Of a stretch of DNA of 7,662 nt, positions 4,987-7,662 are shown piece after piece. Source of the stretch: JAZGDL01 sp036477795 (GTDB taxonomy: Bacteria; Planctomycetota; Phycisphaerae; UBA1845); the NCBI GenBank assembly GCA_036477795.1, contig JAZGDL010000430.1:1-7662 (forward strand), in the 5' to 3' direction. Numbering within the stretch: the first letter of the stretch is position 1; the number at the start of each line of letters is the position of its first letter. Below the pieces are notes generated by a model. The model worked only from the letters and a program-made list of their open reading frames with translations. It did not search any database and was not told the origin of the DNA. Made by a program: the position numbers and the translations under genes.

Positions 4987-7662
4987 TCATAACCATGATT
5001 CAGCCGTTACGGCCTGTGGCGACAGGCCTTGATCGCGTTTCATCATTACGTACAGACAGGGCACCACCACGATGGAGAGGACCGTGGCGGCCAGGACGCC
5101 GCCTATGATGGTTCGAGCCAACGGTGCGTTGGCTTCTCCGCCGGCGCCGCCGATGGCCATGGGCAACAGGGCCAGCCAGGTGGTCAGCGAGGTCATCAGG
5201 ATGGGACGCATTCGAATCCAGGTGGCCTCCTGGATGGCCTGTCGGACGGGCAAGCCGTCCGCCACCCGGCGGTTGGCGAACTCCAGCAGAATGATGCTGT
5301 ACTGCACCACGATGCCGGTGACCATGATGATGCCCATGGTGGCTGGTATGTTCAGGTTGGTGCCGGTTAGCTTCAAAGCGGCGATCACACCTATATACCC
5401 CAACGGCACGCTCATCAGGATGATCAGAGGAATCGAGAACGAGCGCAACTGGGCGACCATGGCCAGGTAGACCAGGATGGCGGCGATGATCAGGCCGCCC
5501 AGGAACTGCTCAAAGGCGTTGCGCATGGTCTCGGTCTCGCCCTTGATCTTGAAGCTGTAGCCCCTGCCCTGGAACTCGCCGCCGACGTCATAGAAGGTTC
5601 CACGCTCATCTTTTCCGGCGTTGGGTTGCAGGTCGGGCGATCGGGCCAGGCGGCGTTCGATCTCGGTAGCCACCGACCCGGTGTCGTATCCGGTGGCCAC
5701 GTTGGCGAAGATGTCGTTGACGCGGGTGATGTTGTGGTGGTTGATCACCGCGGGCCCGGTGGCCCGGCTGAATTCGGCCATGTTGCGCAAAGGCACCGGG
5801 TGGTTAGTGTTGCGCCCGGTGATAGGTATGTCGCGGAGCGTTTCCAGGGAGGTAATGTCCTGTTCGGCGTACTGGGCCCCTAGAAAATAGTGGTTGAAAT
5901 TGGACGCGATCCAGAAAGCGGGATTGAAGCCGATGCTGGAATTGATCGCGGTTACGATATTCTTGATGACCTCCTCCTGCACCAGGCCCAGTTGGGCGGC
6001 TTTGACGCGGTCCACCTCGATGTGGATCTGCGGATAGTCGATGCGCTGGGCGATACGCACGTCGGTGGTGCCGGGGACGTTCTGAACGATGTCCCGGATG
6101 TGCGTGGCGATCTTCTGGAGGATCTCCAGGTCGCTGCCTCGCACCTGGATCTGGATGGGCGAGGGCAGGCCGTAGTTCAGCGCCGCGGTCATCATGCCAC
6201 CGGTGTCGAACGCGAAATCGACCGTGGGAAACTCCTTGTTTAAGCGTTCGCGGAGGGTGTCGACGTATTCGAAAGTGCCGGGCATACCGGACTTGCCCTT
6301 CAACTGGACCAACATGAAGGCGTCCATGGGCCCGTTGTTGGGGGTGTAGGCCGCCGGCCAGTCCATCAGCACACCGATGTTGGAGATCAAGATGCGCAGG
6401 TTGGAGTCGGGGTATAGTTCCTCGTCGGGGTCGGGATCGGGTTGGCCCATCACCTCCATAATGGTCTCTTCGATATCTGCCACGACCTTTTCAGTGATTT
6501 CGATGCGCGTGCCGGAGGGCAGACGAACGTAGATAGCGAACTGATCGGAATCCACCGGCGGGAACAGCTCCGTGCCCATGGTCCGTGCGGTCAGGCCGGC
6601 GCCGGCCAGCAGTGCGACCGCGATGAGCAACACCATGTACCGGGCGGTCAGCAGGCCGCTGAACAGCCGATTGAACCACGCGGGAGACGATCCGCCGTCC
6701 TTCGAGGATGTCGGCGACGCGACCAGCAACCTGGCGCTGAAGGCGGGGATCACCAGCATGGCGATAAGGTAACTGGCTACCACGGCCAGCGTGACGGTCA
6801 CCGCCAACGGTTGAAAAAGGAAGCGCGGGATGCCGCTCAGGAACACCACCGGGAAGAAGACGATGACAAAGGTGATGGTGGAGACCAGCACCGGCAGAGC
6901 AACCTCGCGGGTGCCGTCCAGGGCGGCTTGGGCGGCGGACTTGCCCGTGCGCATGTGGCGCACGATGTTGTCCAACACCACGATGGATTGATCGACCAGG
7001 ATACCGATGGCCAGGGCCAGCCCTCCCAGGGTCATGCTGTTGAGCGTGTCGCCGGTGTAGAACAGGCCGATCAACGCCGCGAAAATCGACAACGGAATGG
7101 CCAGGAAGACGATAAAAGTCATACGCAGACTTCTGAGGAAGACCAGCACGACGACTCCGGCGAGCAAAGCCCCCAGGAAGGCGGATAGCTCCAGCAACCT
7201 CACCGACCGACGCACCGTGGCGGACTGGTCCATGACCACCCCCAGGACCAGGTCCTTGGCTTTGGGATCCATTTCGCGCAGGCGCTCGTTGATGCGCTTG
7301 AGCTTGCTTCGGATGGAGTCGACGATCTCCAGGGTGTTGGCCCCGGGCTGGCGGTAAATGGGTATGTAGGCCATCGCCTTGCCGTTGATGCGGACCTTGT
7401 TGGACTGGATTTGGAAGCTGTCCTCGACCCGGCCGATGTCACGGATGAACACCACCGCGTCGCCGGCGGTTATGATAGGGATGTTATTGAGCCCTTCGAC
7501 CGTCTTGGGCATGGCGTTGGAGATGATCTGGTAGTCGATGTCGCCGAACTTGGCGTTCCCGGTGGGTATGAAGATGCTTTGACGCTGTAGCGTATCGACC
7601 ACGTCCATGGGGGACAGGCCTCGGGCGGCCAACTCCATGGGGTCGACGTAGGCCAGGATGCG
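4987..7662 (-). CDS. RND-family efflux permease, 5' end outside the window
   Basis: This is the inner-membrane, proton-driven pump subunit of a tripartite exporter. Eight codons above 7638 (RILAYVDP) continue the frame to the window edge, so 891 residues are visible and roughly the first 170 (TM1 and part of the porter domain) are missing. In order the visible part holds the rest of the first periplasmic region, TM2-TM6 and TM7 (TARYMVLLIAVALLAGAGL). The second periplasmic region follows, including DFAFDTGGMM, and then TM8-TM12 with RMRPILMTSLTTW and a short cytosolic tail. It is closer to the AcrB/HAE1 style than to CusA. In TM4 the AcrB Asp-Asp pair reads Asp-Gln (VDQS; Gln codon 6988-6990). 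In TM10 the AcrB Lys940 position is also Gln (VVQYS; 5302-5304). The adaptor and channel lie ~980 bp downstream. Its substrate is unknown. Confidence 0.96.
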   Translation of the reverse strand, partial: RILAYVDPMELAARGLSPMDVVDTLQRQSIFIPTGNAKFGDIDYQIISNAMPKTVEGLNNIPIITAGDAVVFIRDIGRVEDSFQIQSNKVRINGKAMAYIPIYRQPGANTLEIVDSIRSKLKRINERLREMDPKAKDLVLGVVMDQSATVRRSVRLLELSAFLGALLAGVVVLVFLRSLRMTFIVFLAIPLSIFAALIGLFYTGDTLNSMTLGGLALAIGILVDQSIVVLDNIVRHMRTGKSAAQAALDGTREVALPVLVSTITFVIVFFPVVFLSGIPRFLFQPLAVTVTLAVVASYLIAMLVIPAFSARLLVASPTSSKDGGSSPAWFNRLFSGLLTARYMVLLIAVALLAGAGLTARTMGTELFPPVDSDQFAIYVRLPSGTRIEITEKVVADIEETIMEVMGQPDPDPDEELYPDSNLRILISNIGVLMDWPAAYTPNNGPMDAFMLVQLKGKSGMPGTFEYVDTLRERLNKEFPTVDFAFDTGGMMTAALNYGLPSPIQIQVRGSDLEILQKIATHIRDIVQNVPGTTDVRIAQRIDYPQIHIEVDRVKAAQLGLVQEEVIKNIVTAINSSIGFNPAFWIASNFNHYFLGAQYAEQDITSLETLRDIPITGRNTNHPVPLRNMAEFSRATGPAVINHHNITRVNDIFANVATGYDTGSVATEIERRLARSPDLQPNAGKDERGTFYDVGGEFQGRGYSFKIKGETETMRNAFEQFLGGLIIAAILVYLAMVAQLRSFSIPLIILMSVPLGYIGVIAALKLTGTNLNIPATMGIIMVTGIVVQYSIILLEFANRRVADGLPVRQAIQEATWIRMRPILMTSLTTWLALLPMAIGGAGGEANAPLARTIIGGVLAATVLSIVVVPCLYVMMKRDQGLSPQAVTAESWL

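Noticed and set aside
4985..5000. AATCAT/ATGATT inverted repeat over the permease stop codon
   Set aside because: The stem is short and AT-rich with no T-tract, so I do not call it a terminator.
5243..5261. CGGACGG/CCGTCCG inverted repeat in the permease
   Set aside because: It lies in conserved coding sequence and is readily explained by codon choice in a GC-rich gene.
6442..7188. Long plus-strand frame opposite the permease (248 codons)
   Set aside because: It is an antisense shadow of a GC-rich gene; the product is Gln/His/Asp-rich low-complexity with no domain.

Overview
The window reads as a piece of a Planctomycetota-like chromosome. This is inferred from a secreted protein with a C-terminal IPTVSEWG sorting tail, from GC-rich palindromic interspersed repeats, and from Gram-negative envelope machinery. 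No rRNA or marker gene is present to confirm it. Every gene I support is on the minus strand, so transcription runs from high to low coordinates.

From 7662 down to 4987 is the C-terminal ~890 residues of an RND-family efflux permease; its start lies beyond the window. Its expected partners follow downstream: a periplasmic adaptor (4006 to 2693) and a TolC/NodT-type outer-membrane lipoprotein (2651 to 1134). Together these would form a tripartite pump crossing both membranes. The permease is separated from the adaptor by about 980 bp of accessory sequence. That stretch holds an intact VapB-like antitoxin (4882-4667), a broken vapC PIN toxin overlapping it by ATGA, a block of palindromic repeats occupying the middle of vapC, and a small DUF4926-like protein (4250-4038).

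After the pump comes a 267-bp gap with a plausible sigma70-type promoter and a weak terminator-like hairpin. Next is a 249-residue secreted protein with an IPTL-CTERM-type tail (866-117). Its stop codon lies inside a hairpin at the end of a second copy of the repeat found in vapC.

The points most worth a second look are: (1) the ~116-bp dispersed repeat, whose two copies differ by paired substitutions that keep a hairpin stem; (2) its exact junction with the truncated vapC toxin, next to an intact antitoxin; (3) a modular family of hairpins sharing a CCTGAAAGG-like core; and (4) an RND permease with Gln at both the AcrB Asp408 and Lys940 positions. I found no CRISPR array, tRNA, rRNA, transposase or phage gene.
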